From assembly GCA_024277855.1 (NCBI GenBank), contig JAJRUJ010000031.1, positions 1 to 50,714 of the forward strand: 50,714 nt of DNA. Direction: 5' to 3'. This document shows positions 36,835-45,869 of the stretch, piece by piece; the first letter of the stretch is position 1, and each line of letters starts with the position of its first letter. The translations under genes and the position numbers were made by a program. This DNA is from Candidatus Zixiibacteriota bacterium. GTDB lineage: Bacteria; Zixibacteria; MSB-5A5; WJJR01; JAJRUJ01. The notes below the pieces were generated by a model. The model saw only the letters and a list, made by a program, of their open reading frames with translations. It did not search any database and was not told the origin of the DNA.

Positions 36835-37908
36835 CTATCCGAATCGGCGTCGGCTGTCAATCGCTTTGGCGCCCTTGCCGGTTTTGGCGCGGACCGCGGC
36901 GTACACCTCGTCGACATCGATAAGTGTGAGACATTCCAACGGTTTGTCTTTGCGCCAGCAATAGTTTTTATAGCATGGCTTGCAAAAGAGTGGTTTGGCG
37001 ATGGTGATCGCATGATCACTGTACGGTCCGACCTCATGCTGGTCTCCCGGGCCGGAAAGGACCACCGCCGGAACAGCAACCGCCGCCGCAACGTGGGCCA
37101 ATCCGGAATCATTACCGACAAATACCGCCGCTCGCCGGATCACTTCGGCGGTAAATTGCAGGGACCCTGCGCCCGTTAGGTCTATAATATTCTCCACTTC
37201 AGACAAACGGGCAATTTGTCCGGCAAGGTTTTTTTCCGCCGGCCCACCCACCAGAACAACGGCCAAACCATCGCCGGCTAATTGTCGGGCAAGCTGGGCG
37301 AATCGTTCGGGCATCCACATCTTATTTGGCTGGGCCGCTCCCGGTGCGATGGCCACATATGATTCAGCGGATTGACGATTGATGACAGCGGCAAATTCTG
37401 TTTCAATCCCGGCCGCGACCGGCAACGATAATTCGCGGACATAAATCGGCTGGTTGGTAATCAGCGTCAACAACTTCAGATAATATTCCACCCGGTGCGG
37501 GCGTTGCCCCTTGACCGGGAAATCCATTGAATCGGTCAAAAGCATCCGCCGCCAATCACCGCGATAGCCGACCCGGCAGGGAATGCGGGCAAGATAGAAA
37601 ATCATCGCGGCCGAAAACGAATTGGGTAAGGAAACTGCCAGATCAAATCCGTATCTTTTCAGATGCCGGGCATTGAGACGTGCCGCCGCCAAACCAGACC
37701 GGCCACGGGATTCATCAAGCGTCAGGATTTCGTCAATATCCAATCGGGCAGAATAAATGTCGGCTACCGTTTGACGGCAAAGACAGGTGATCCGCGACTG
37801 CGGCATATTCTCGCGGATCGAGGCGAAAAACGCTGTGGCCATGACGGCGTCACCGACCCAGTTCGGCGCACGGACGACGATGTTTTTTGCGGTGACGGAC
37901 ACATTCAT
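36835..37908 (-). CDS. waaF: ADP-heptose:LPS heptosyltransferase II (GT9)
   Basis: The 357-residue glycosyltransferase adds heptose from ADP-heptose to the growing LPS inner core at the cytoplasmic face of the inner membrane. Visible signatures: NWVGDAVMATAFF near the N-terminus, APGAAQPNKMWMPERFAQLA, VFVGNDSGLAHVAAAVAVP and GPGDQHEVGPYS, with a Cys-rich FCKPCYKNYCW near the C-terminus as in many WaaF. ATG 37908 overlaps the stop of the acyltransferase gene (ATGA); a longer frame is not conserved. GmhA at 7030-7632 supplies an earlier pathway step. Confidence 0.88.
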   Translation of the reverse strand: MNVSVTAKNIVVRAPNWVGDAVMATAFFASIRENMPQSRITCLCRQTVADIYSARLDIDEILTLDESRGRSGLAAARLNARHLKRYGFDLAVSLPNSFSAAMIFYLARIPCRVGYRGDWRRMLLTDSMDFPVKGQRPHRVEYYLKLLTLITNQPIYVRELSLPVAAGIETEFAAVINRQSAESYVAIAPGAAQPNKMWMPERFAQLARQLAGDGLAVVLVGGPAEKNLAGQIARLSEVENIIDLTGAGSLQFTAEVIRRAAVFVGNDSGLAHVAAAVAVPAVVLSGPGDQHEVGPYSDHAITIAKPLFCKPCYKNYCWRKDKPLECLTLIDVDEVYAAVRAKTGKGAKAIDSRRRFG

Positions 37909-38789
37909 GATGAGTGTTTCCAGCGTCGATGTGTCCAGAGCCACTGTCCCGGTTGACGCCGGATATACCCTTCGAGGACCCGCGTATATGCCTGGGTCAC
38001 GGCAAGGATATCATCATCGAGCGAGCCGGTTGACTCAATCGGTAGTGGACCACCGGCCAATGCCTGATGACGGCCGTCATCCTGTCGGATTAAAACACCG
38101 TGCAGGATCGGGCAGCCGAGTTTCAGGGCAATCGCTGCCGGGCCGCGATGGGTGGCTGTCTGACGGCCAAAAAACTCCACCGGGACGCCGTCGTTACCCG
38201 CGTATTGGTCGGCGAGGATTGCCACCAGGCGGTTTCTTCGCAAAGACCTGATAATCTCTCGGCTGGCTTTCCGGGTGGGAATGATCCCGACCCCGTTTGC
38301 CCGACGCAGCGTATTGTAAAATGCATCGGCTGAGGTATTGCGCTGTGGCTTGACTACGACATCGATCGGCTGGCCCAATGCGGCCACCCAGGCGCCGAAT
38401 AATTCCCAATTCCCATAATGCGCCGAAAGTAATATCGCCCCCTTGCCTTCGGCCAGCGCCTCATCGAAAATATCCGGTGTAGCGAAATCTACCCGCGCCA
38501 AAATCTCTTTTTGCGACAACAGCGGGAACCGAAATACCTCGACCGCTGTTCGGCCGATATTTTCGAAAACCTGTTTGACCAGCGCACCGATTTCTGCTTC
38601 TGTCACTTCCTCGCCCAACGCTCGTCGGATATTATCAGCGGCAATTTCACGCCGACCGGATGCGAGCGTATGACCCAAAATGCCCAGCGTACGACCAAAT
38701 TCGCGGGCGGAGGCCTCCGGCAACGCGCGGGCAATCGCCGCCGCTGTTTTCAGGCCGAGAGTTTGCAGCATGTAGGATAATCTTTGCAT
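37905..38789 (-). CDS. lpxL: Lipid A biosynthesis acyltransferase (LpxL/HtrB family)
   Basis: The 294-residue membrane-associated acyltransferase adds a secondary acyl chain to lipid A. The HX4E catalytic motif HYGNWE is at residues 124-129. PQRNTSADAFYNTLRR, a diagnostic QYAGNDGVPVEFFGRQ segment and THRGPAAIALKLGCPI follow. ATG 38789 is 10 bases after the peptidase gene end; a longer in-frame start overlaps that gene. Which acyl chain and position are used (LpxL, LpxM or related) cannot be decided. It shows the cell makes lipid A. Confidence 0.88.
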   Translation of the reverse strand: MQRLSYMLQTLGLKTAAAIARALPEASAREFGRTLGILGHTLASGRREIAADNIRRALGEEVTEAEIGALVKQVFENIGRTAVEVFRFPLLSQKEILARVDFATPDIFDEALAEGKGAILLSAHYGNWELFGAWVAALGQPIDVVVKPQRNTSADAFYNTLRRANGVGIIPTRKASREIIRSLRRNRLVAILADQYAGNDGVPVEFFGRQTATHRGPAAIALKLGCPILHGVLIRQDDGRHQALAGGPLPIESTGSLDDDILAVTQAYTRVLEGYIRRQPGQWLWTHRRWKHSS

Positions 38790-38799
38790 CAGAAAGCGA

Positions 38800-39759
38800 T
38801 TACTCCCTGTTCCCCGGTCTTTGATCGAACATTTCCTCGGCCACCGCCGCTTGTTCCCATTCGGCAAGTTTCTTTTTGGTGCGCCACCGTTTCAATAAGT
38901 ACAAGATTATCAGCAGTCCGACCAGTAGAATCCAAAGCAGCATCGTATCGGAAAACAGCATTGCCCAGTTATATTTGTTGGCCAGATAACTATCGAATTC
39001 AGTTTGAAAGCCGGAGTACTTCAAACCAATGGCCGCCATGAATGCCCGATCCAGATTGTTACTCCGGCGCAATTCTTGCAGCAGGACCAAAAAAGATTTC
39101 CAACCATATTCCTGCAAAAAATAATTCATCGCCAGATACGACTGGGCATAAGCCAGTCGTGCCTCACCAACAGAGAATCGGTTCAGGGTTTCAATTCTCT
39201 TAAGGGGGACTATTCTGTCGGATAGCATGGCCCGCGCAACGAGCCAGTCATCGCCATATCGCCACTGGTGTCCGATCAACATCGCAAATCCCTCGTCCAT
39301 CCAACGGGGCGGGCGGGCACCGCCGGCAAGATCGTGCAAATACAAATGTGCGAGTTCATGGCGGAGCACTTCGACCAGGTTGACTTCATGGGGAAACAGA
39401 TACGGCGACAGGATGACTATCGTACGACGCGAGGGAATTGCGCAACCTGCACCCCAGTCGGGAAAATGGCCGCCAACGGTTGAATCGAATTGTTCCCGTC
39501 GAGTGGCCACGAGGACCGTGATCGTATCGCGCAACACGGCGCCCCCGCGCAAAACCAATTGTGTATACGTTGTGGTCAGGATCGAGTCAATCTGTCCAGC
39601 GAGTGCCCGGTCGTCGGAATGAACATTAAAAACCGGTCGCTGAGGATCACGATCGACGGCGGCGGCGGTTCCGGGGAAAATCCAGGCGGCGAATAATATC
39701 AGAAACGTTAGCAGCCGGTAACGACTCTGAACGCTGGAAAACACAATCAAAATCTTCAT
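38800..39759 (-). CDS. Membrane-anchored peptidase MA-like metalloprotease
   Basis: The 319-residue protein has a signal peptide (residues about 15-34), a zinc-peptidase domain with HELAH (134-138) and the third-ligand-type WMDEGFA (Glu156), and a C-terminal transmembrane segment (TMLLWILLVGLLIILYLL). The catalytic domain would thus face the periplasm. The pattern fits the MA-like gluzincin family. It overlaps AsmA by ATGA and lies 10 bases before the lipid A acyltransferase, so its job is probably envelope maintenance. The substrate is unknown. Confidence 0.8.
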   Translation of the reverse strand: MKILIVFSSVQSRYRLLTFLILFAAWIFPGTAAAVDRDPQRPVFNVHSDDRALAGQIDSILTTTYTQLVLRGGAVLRDTITVLVATRREQFDSTVGGHFPDWGAGCAIPSRRTIVILSPYLFPHEVNLVEVLRHELAHLYLHDLAGGARPPRWMDEGFAMLIGHQWRYGDDWLVARAMLSDRIVPLKRIETLNRFSVGEARLAYAQSYLAMNYFLQEYGWKSFLVLLQELRRSNNLDRAFMAAIGLKYSGFQTEFDSYLANKYNWAMLFSDTMLLWILLVGLLIILYLLKRWRTKKKLAEWEQAAVAEEMFDQRPGNRE

Positions 39760-42188
39760 TTGGGTTGAATCAGTCCATCAAGAACATGCCTGGCCCGATC
39801 CTGTAAATTCTTCTCGAAAGATTTGCGGTTATCGCTGGAGTCGATACCGACTACCGGTTTTGCGTACGTGCCGGTCAACGACAGGTTGATTTTCACATTC
39901 GATCCCCCACCCAAAAAACCACCCAGGGTGGACAACAGCCCGCCACCCTCGCCGGTCGGAATCGTCGCGGCGATACGGTAGTCGAGTGAACCGTCGAACC
40001 CCACCGAACCGGCCAAATTGTAGAGAATACCCGAGGAATTGATTTTCCAGTCGCGGCAGTAGAGGCGGCTGGCTTCGATCCAGTAGTCGGCTGTCATTTC
40101 CTCAATCGGCCCGGAATCGCGTATCCCGGATAATCCGGCCTGCCGCCCAAGAGTTTCCAAAAATTTGAGTCCCGCGAAGCGGCCGTTTTTCATCGCCGCG
40201 GTACCTTTGGCCGTGAGTGACTGGACAATCTCTCTTGCGTCCGCGCCTTTGCCGACAAAGATACCGTTTAAGTCGAGACCCCCGAATAAATGTCCGCCAA
40301 AACCGGTGAAATCCTCCAGGAAGTCATTGGCTTCGATCTTCGTAGCAGAGGCATCAACGGAAAACATCGGCCGTTCGAGATCGGCAAAATCCACCATCCC
40401 CCCACCGGTGACTGCGCCGCCATAAACCCGACTGCCTGCCTCGGTGATTTTTAACTGCCGGTCGGCAAAGTGGAGCCGGCCGTCAAAACCGCCAAAGGGC
40501 ACCCCAAAATAAATCCCGGAATCGACACGGATTGTGCCGTCGGCGATCAGCTCGATCAGGTGGATCGGTGGTGCGCTGGCCATCGGCGAAGATTTCCCGC
40601 CCGTTTGGCTTGCCTTATCATCGGGAAACAAACTATCGAGATCCAAATATGCGGACGTCGCCGAGAAGTCGAATCGGGGTATTGCAACATCTCTGCCGGC
40701 ATGAGTCAAGTACGGCACCAGGCCGGCGATACTGCCGGAAAGATTGATGCTCGACTCACCAGATTGTATCTGTAGGTTCTCCACTGTGACTCCGGTCCCT
40801 TTGAGACCGATTCGACCGGAAAGGTTATCGAGGGGCAATGCCGTCGGATCGTCGGGATGCCAGGATATATTTTGAAAATCAAGATACCCGTTGAGATTCA
40901 TTGATTGCCAATTTTTGACTACGCCAAAAGCGGAAAGAGAGAAAGCGCAATTACCGGAGACGACCACGCCCTGTTCGTGAGCCAAAATCCCGGCCAGTTC
41001 GGTCATCGGTGCCGAGCCGGAGATACCGCCGGAAAAATCCGGAGCGCCTGGTTGATCCAATGTCGCGTTCAAAGTCAGCGGAATTCCTGCAATCGAAAGC
41101 GACTGACTGGAGACAGAGGCAACTGTCCGGGTAAGCCGAACCTCCACGCCGGCGGCGGAGAAAGGAATACCATCCTCGCCGTACTGCCCGGCCAACTCCG
41201 TGACTCGAAGTTTCCCCTCCGGTTCAGGATAGCCGCCGCCGAACGTCGGCGAGTGAAACACCACCTCCGCGTCAAAGGAACCGGCGGGCGCACCTGATGG
41301 AAAAAACGGCTGCCAAAGCGAGTCGGCCAGTTGCCCGAATATCGCAGACAGGGGGGTCGGCTCGACAGTCGACGAGATGGTATACTGCAACGGGTCGCCG
41401 GAGATCCTGATCTCACCGGAGAAATCAATCGGAATACCGAAAACCTCACAGTCGATTTTTCTCAGGTCAACTTGTCCGCTCGACGGATCGACAGCAATGA
41501 CAAAATCAACTGCGGGCTGTGCGGTGGTCAATGTTTGTGTATACGCTGCCGTGCGAAACTCGCCGTCATCAACAGTGAGAGAACCCGTGATCTCGGCCGC
41601 CTGACCATCAGGCGCGGAGTCCAACGATAAGTCGCCGTTGACTCCAACTAACTCGGCGGAAATATTGTTCTCACGGTCATCAAACGAGATATTCACGTCG
41701 TCGAATTCCATCCTGCCGGCAACCGGGATTGGCGGCATCGCGGCCAACACACTGTCCGGGATTCCGGTCGGGGCAATACTGGTATCGGGTTTGACAACAT
41801 TTGTCCAGTTTTTCTGTCCCTGGTCGTCGATCTCCATCCGCAGATCACCCGGACCAATCACAATGCGATCGATGCGCACGTCGCCGCTCAACAAAGGCCA
41901 GGTGCGTACCTTGACATCAAGGGCATCAAGATGCAATAGATGTGGTTGGGTGAATCCGGGAACATTGCCGATAGTGATACCCTCCAGCCGCACACCGAGT
42001 CCGCCCCAAAACGATAATTTGGCGCCGGTGATCTCGACCGCACGGTCCAGGTTTTTTTCCAACTGTGGTTTGACCACCGCCAGAATACGGTCACTGGAGA
42101 AATAGAAGTACGAAAAGACCAGCGCCAGGACCACCGCAGCGGCAACCGTACCGATAAAGATAACAAGCAATTTGACTGGACGATTCAC
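39756..42188 (-). CDS. AsmA family protein
   Basis: The 810-residue protein has an N-terminal transmembrane helix (LLVIFIGTVAAAVVLALVFSYFYF). A long periplasmic beta-rich body follows, with AsmA-type segments: ITGAKLSFWGGLGVRLEGITIGN near the N-terminus, and RVYGGAVTGGGMVDFADLERP and LFGGLDLNGIFVGKG toward the C-terminus. AsmA-like proteins are thought to span the periplasm and move lipids to the outer membrane or influence its assembly. The start is GTG at 42188 with GGTGGAG 7 bases upstream. It heads the overlapping run AsmA, peptidase, acyltransferase and heptosyltransferase, which supports an outer-membrane role. Confidence 0.85.
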   Translation of the reverse strand: MNRPVKLLVIFIGTVAAAVVLALVFSYFYFSSDRILAVVKPQLEKNLDRAVEITGAKLSFWGGLGVRLEGITIGNVPGFTQPHLLHLDALDVKVRTWPLLSGDVRIDRIVIGPGDLRMEIDDQGQKNWTNVVKPDTSIAPTGIPDSVLAAMPPIPVAGRMEFDDVNISFDDRENNISAELVGVNGDLSLDSAPDGQAAEITGSLTVDDGEFRTAAYTQTLTTAQPAVDFVIAVDPSSGQVDLRKIDCEVFGIPIDFSGEIRISGDPLQYTISSTVEPTPLSAIFGQLADSLWQPFFPSGAPAGSFDAEVVFHSPTFGGGYPEPEGKLRVTELAGQYGEDGIPFSAAGVEVRLTRTVASVSSQSLSIAGIPLTLNATLDQPGAPDFSGGISGSAPMTELAGILAHEQGVVVSGNCAFSLSAFGVVKNWQSMNLNGYLDFQNISWHPDDPTALPLDNLSGRIGLKGTGVTVENLQIQSGESSINLSGSIAGLVPYLTHAGRDVAIPRFDFSATSAYLDLDSLFPDDKASQTGGKSSPMASAPPIHLIELIADGTIRVDSGIYFGVPFGGFDGRLHFADRQLKITEAGSRVYGGAVTGGGMVDFADLERPMFSVDASATKIEANDFLEDFTGFGGHLFGGLDLNGIFVGKGADAREIVQSLTAKGTAAMKNGRFAGLKFLETLGRQAGLSGIRDSGPIEEMTADYWIEASRLYCRDWKINSSGILYNLAGSVGFDGSLDYRIAATIPTGEGGGLLSTLGGFLGGGSNVKINLSLTGTYAKPVVGIDSSDNRKSFEKNLQDRARHVLDGLIQPK

Positions 42189-42211
42189 CGCGCTGCTCCA
42201 CCAGGTCAGAT

Positions 42212-42895
42212 CTAATATTCGTACTCATCCCCGATTTCGAGGACAACAATCTTTGCGCCGGTTTTTGCGGCATTTTTGGCAAAGGCCTGGGGGTCCTGTT
42301 CGATCAACCCAAAGGTGTCATAATGCATCGGGATGACTGCCCTGGGAGCCAGCAATTCGGTCGCCTTGACTGCATCATCCGGCCCCATCGTAAAATTGTC
42401 GCCAATCGGCAAGAGCGCCAGATCGATCGGATTCATCTCACCGATCAATTTCATATCATAGAAAATCCCGGTATCACCCGCGTGGTAAAGCGTCTTGCCC
42501 TCGGAGATAATCAAGAAACCGCATGGATTCCCGAGGTAAAGCGTTCCGTCCTCCCCACCACCCGAGCCGTGATGGGCTATCGTCAGCTTGATCCGGCCAA
42601 AATCGAAATCCCAACCGCCGCCGATATGCATCGGGTGTACGGTCGCGCCCTTACTTCCGCAGTAAACCGCCAATTCATTAGGAGCAACAATGGTTGCGCC
42701 GGTTTTTTGGGCGATTGCCAATCCATCACCAAGATGATCGCTATGACCATGGGTCAGAAGTATATAATCGGGATGGAGGCGATCCGGCTTTTCCTTGGCC
42801 AGTGGATTGCCGGTCAAAAAAGGATCGATAAGCAGCTTTTTCCCCCCGGTTTCAACCCAGAAACATGAATGTGACAGCCAGCGTACTTTTGGCAT
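42212..42895 (-). CDS. UPF0173 family metal-dependent hydrolase (MBL fold)
   Basis: The 227-residue protein is a metallo-beta-lactamase-fold hydrolase with zinc motif HGHSDH (residues 49-54), later ligands in HHGSGGG and HAGDTGIFYDM, and a C-terminal PMHYDTFG. This pattern fits the UPF0173 group, whose substrate is not established. ATG 42895 is preceded by AGGAGGG. It lies 23 bases before the AsmA gene and may be co-transcribed with the envelope genes, but a direct link to their function is not shown. Confidence 0.88.
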   Translation of the reverse strand: MPKVRWLSHSCFWVETGGKKLLIDPFLTGNPLAKEKPDRLHPDYILLTHGHSDHLGDGLAIAQKTGATIVAPNELAVYCGSKGATVHPMHIGGGWDFDFGRIKLTIAHHGSGGGEDGTLYLGNPCGFLIISEGKTLYHAGDTGIFYDMKLIGEMNPIDLALLPIGDNFTMGPDDAVKATELLAPRAVIPMHYDTFGLIEQDPQAFAKNAAKTGAKIVVLEIGDEYEY

Positions 42896-43024
42896 AATTT
42901 CCCTCCTTACTCAATCTTATACACCTGCTGAAGGATAGCGTCCACATCCCTTGAAGGCAACCAGATTGCAACTGCGGGATGCTGAGGACGGGCGGACTTA
43001 TGCGTGGCAGGAAGCCCTACTCGC

Positions 43025-43765
43025 CTATTTCTCGTAGATACCCAACTCGGAGAGGGCGGCAGGATAACGCTTTTGCAGGTCGGAGCGGATTTTTTTGCGG
43101 GCGCGGTGGAGATACCAGCGAACCGTCGCCTGCGGCATCCCCATGATATTCGCGATCTCGTCGATTTCGAGGCCTTTGACATCTTTATATAAAAACGCAT
43201 CGCGTTGCTTGTCGTTGAGCTTTTCGGCGGCCACCATCACGTAGTTCTTCAATTCCTTGAGCTGAAAAAGCTGCTCAGGATTCTTGATATTGACTTCTTT
43301 TGATTCCTTGATATCGTCAAGTTCCTCAAATTTATGTTTGCGGAACTTGCGGACATAGTCAATCGAGGCGTTGACGGCGATCCGGTAGAGCCAAGTGGAG
43401 AACCGCTTACCGGTGTCGAACCGGTCAAGATTATAGAAGGTCTTGACAAACACCATCTGGGTGATATCCTTGGCATCGTCGTTGTCCCCCACCATCTTAA
43501 ATGCAATCCCAGTCACCTGGTTCCGGTAGCGGTCGACCAATTTACTGAACAGCTCCTTATGGCCGGCCTGGATCTTCTTGATGATCCGTTTAGTATCGGC
43601 CTCCATCTCGTCACGGGCTTTGTCCGATTCCGAGACAATCCTGGTCGGCTTGCCGTTTCCACCGGATTTTACGGTGACCGGTGGTGTTTTTTTGCTTTTT
43701 CGGCCCGATTCCGCCACTAAGCTTCTCTCGTCCGTCCCTGTCGGGACTGTATTCCCGGCACTCAT
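43025..43765 (-). CDS. ECF-type RNA polymerase sigma factor with long N-terminal extension
   Basis: The 246-residue sigma factor has region 2 (LVDRYRNQVTGIAFKMVGDNDDAKDITQMVF and FSTWLYRIAVNASIDYVRK, residues about 78-140; quoted in parts) and region 4 (GLEIDEIANIMGMPQATVRWYLHRARKKIR, about 200-230). A basic, Ser/Thr/Gly-rich, probably disordered extension of about 55-60 residues precedes region 2. ATG 43765 has GGAG about 8 bases upstream; a TTG at 43795 is the alternative. No anti-sigma gene is adjacent. The signal it answers is unknown. Confidence 0.88.
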   Translation of the reverse strand: MSAGNTVPTGTDERSLVAESGRKSKKTPPVTVKSGGNGKPTRIVSESDKARDEMEADTKRIIKKIQAGHKELFSKLVDRYRNQVTGIAFKMVGDNDDAKDITQMVFVKTFYNLDRFDTGKRFSTWLYRIAVNASIDYVRKFRKHKFEELDDIKESKEVNIKNPEQLFQLKELKNYVMVAAEKLNDKQRDAFLYKDVKGLEIDEIANIMGMPQATVRWYLHRARKKIRSDLQKRYPAALSELGIYEK

Positions 43766-43891
43766 ATTCAACTCCGGGGTGTAATCTTTGACCAACTAAA
43801 TATAACTAATCCAATTGAGTTCTGTCACCTTGAAACAGATACCCGGGGAAAAAAACCACGCATCACCCATTTCATACCTCATCTTCCCCAG

Positions 43892-43924
43892 TTGTCCTCT
43901 GTCATGGATACGCATAGAGGACAA
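43892..43924. promoter_or_regulatory. Nine-base-pair inverted repeat upstream of the ECF sigma gene
   Basis: The arms ttgtcctct (43892-43900) and agaggacaa (43916-43924) match perfectly around a 15-base spacer. The repeat lies in the 278-base gap between the M23 peptidase gene and the sigma gene, about 127 bases upstream of the sigma start. It is not followed by a T-run on either strand, so an operator is more likely than a terminator. The rest of the gap shows nothing recognisable. Confidence 0.4.
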
Positions 43925-44043
43925 AATGGTTCCCATTTTTGTAATCTTTTACGACACCTTTACCTCCACTGGTTTAGTTGCCTGACAAAGTAATCCGTAG
44001 CACGGAAATGAGATCAATATTGCCTTGGAGGGTGAGAACTTAT

Positions 44044-44976
44044 CTAATGTTGAGCGAGGATGCTGCCGTCGTAATCCCAGATGTATTTCATCGGGTTAAC
44101 TGGTTGGCCGTTCACGTGCACTTCATAATGTAAATGCGGTCCGGTGGACATCAACCCGGTTGCGCCCACCAAGGCGATAATCTCGCCGCGCTTAACCACT
44201 TGGCCGACACTGACTTTCTCCTTGTGCAGGTGGCCGTATACGGTGCTGACCCCATATCCGTGGTCGACAACGACTGTCCGCCCCAGTGTCTTGCTGTTCC
44301 TGACCGAAATGACTTTCCCATCAGCCGGCGCAATGACCGGCGTACCAATTGGGGCGGAAAAATCAACACCACGGTGCATGGTGGGAACACCGGTAATCGG
44401 ATGGCGTTTCCGCATCCCAAACGAACTGGAATAATAGCCCTGCGTAGGTTTGATCGACGGTGTATGGTCCAGTTGTACTTTGCGGGATTCCAGGGAATCC
44501 AGAATCAAGTTGAAATTCTCCCGCTCAAAACTTACCCGGCGCATCAATTGTTCCAACTCCGCTTCGGTCTCGAATGAGACTTGTTCGTAGGAGTCAAGCT
44601 CTGTATCGGTGATTGACGGAAATCCTCCGATACCCAATGCGCGTTCAGCCGGATCGACATCGGGGAATCCAAAGACGAGTCTGATATTCTCTTCGGTCTG
44701 CTCAATACCATGCAGGTAGGTGCCAAAAGTGGCCATCGATGATTTCATCTCGGCCAGACGGCTCTGGAGGAAAGCATTCTCAGCGCGGAGGTCGGCCAGT
44801 TGCTCGGTGGTATCTTTACTCCCGACGTAATCCAGCAACAAAAATCCAAACAGAAAAACACCAATAACCAGAATAGACCCAGCCACAGAGACAAAAACCT
44901 GAGGGAGATTAAACTGGACAGTTTCACCCGAGGATGGTGGAACGATGAGAATATTGAATTTTTTCTTACCTGCCAA
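44044..44976 (-). CDS. Membrane-anchored M23 (LytM-type) peptidase
   Basis: The 310-residue protein has a short cytoplasmic N-terminus, one transmembrane helix (VFVSVAGSILVIGVFLFGFLLL, residues about 27-48), a coiled-coil region (about 55-165) and a C-terminal M23 domain (about 178-300). Zinc ligands are intact: His201 and Asp205 in HRGVDF and His283 in HLHYEVH. It should therefore be an active glycyl- or D,D-endopeptidase rather than a degenerate EnvC-like activator. The start is a TTG at 44976, supported by GGAGG 6 bases upstream. The coiled coil suggests self-association or regulation from the membrane. Confidence 0.9.
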   Translation of the reverse strand: MAGKKKFNILIVPPSSGETVQFNLPQVFVSVAGSILVIGVFLFGFLLLDYVGSKDTTEQLADLRAENAFLQSRLAEMKSSMATFGTYLHGIEQTEENIRLVFGFPDVDPAERALGIGGFPSITDTELDSYEQVSFETEAELEQLMRRVSFERENFNLILDSLESRKVQLDHTPSIKPTQGYYSSSFGMRKRHPITGVPTMHRGVDFSAPIGTPVIAPADGKVISVRNSKTLGRTVVVDHGYGVSTVYGHLHKEKVSVGQVVKRGEIIALVGATGLMSTGPHLHYEVHVNGQPVNPMKYIWDYDGSILAQH

Positions 44977-45192
44977 AGCCTTCCTCCATGAGGCTTTCCC
45001 TCATCTGAGCGCTCGCCAAGACTCGCCCCAGAATATGGGGGGTACACGACCATGTCAAGGACATATTGGGCCCGCCCATGAACAGACTGTCATCTATTGC
45101 ATAGTCGGCCCGACCCTGCCTGCAAACCCTTTTGTGACCGGCAACCGTTCATCCCTGAACGGACACTAATCAGCCGTCGATGAGCTACCGAG

Positions 45193-45333
45193 CTACTTAA
45201 TCAAGACAAATTTTTGCTTGAGCACCTTGTCGACGACTTTGATAAATTTCTCCGGGTTCAGGTTCTGCAAACTGTAGAGGTGCCAGTAGGTCTTCTCCGG
45301 CAGTTTGAACCCGTTTTTTTTGTTGTTCCTCAT
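45193..45333 (-). CDS. Small basic protein of unknown function (46 aa)
   Basis: A 46-codon gene starts at ATG 45333 with a strong GGAGG 8 bases upstream. The product is Lys-rich (KNGFKLPEKTYWHLYSL, NPEKFIKVVDKVLKQKF) and has no membrane segment or signal. The longer frame up to 45549 lacks a ribosome binding site and looks non-coding before this start. I do not recognise the family. It lies in an otherwise gene-poor stretch between the M23 peptidase and a divergent ECF sigma gene. Confidence 0.5.
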   Translation of the reverse strand: MRNNKKNGFKLPEKTYWHLYSLQNLNPEKFIKVVDKVLKQKFVLIK

Positions 45334-45869
45334 CGAGGTTCCTCCGGGTATACCGAATTCCTCCCCGGAGTGAACCGATCGGAACATCGGCTTACTCAGG
45401 AAGTATATCGGCTGATCCACACGGATCATCGACCGCCATTCACTGCGATAGTGAGCAATTGGGCTGCCCGCCTCTCCAGCTCGGCCGAAAACAGCCGTAA
45501 AGTATTGGTATATATAGGCATAATTAAAAACCGGCGACTTCTCCGCCAACCAATATTTAGGCCGAGTTTGGCCTGATTCCCCTAATGTATAGGGGCTAAC
45601 CTACAAGGGATTCATCATCGGTTTTGTCGTGGGCAGGGCTGTGGCCTGTAATCCATTCATCTCCGGGCAAGCCGGGATTGAGTTATTTTGGGTCAAACCA
45701 ACAGTGTATTTACCGACAATTGCCACGGACGACACAATTGCAAATCACCGGATGTCGTTCAGGAGTTTTCACTTGGGAGACGCACGCCACCACCCTATTA
45801 TTACCCGGTTGTGATATCGGGCGAAACCTCGATATCGAGATATGCGTATACGTAAAAAAGGGATGGTCG
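45334..45869. other. Gene-poor divergent region upstream of the second ECF sigma gene
   Basis: About 536 bases separate the small basic protein gene (leftward) from the ECF sigma gene (rightward). Open frames here lack ribosome binding sites and protein-like composition. The right end holds a 12-bp palindrome and an ECF-like promoter candidate. The middle shows no recognised feature. Confidence 0.5.
45823..45848 (+). promoter_or_regulatory. Candidate ECF-type promoter and palindrome before the sigma gene
   Basis: GAAACC (45823-45828) and CGTA (45845-45848) are spaced by 16 bases, like many ECF-dependent promoters, and end about 20 bases before the start codon. The perfect palindrome ctcgatatcgag (45828-45839) sits between them. 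Autoregulation is possible but rests on pattern alone. Confidence 0.22.

Noticed and set aside
45334-45549. Upstream extension of the small basic protein
   Set aside because: The longer frame has no ribosome binding site and its composition is unlike a protein. The ATG at 45333 has a strong one.
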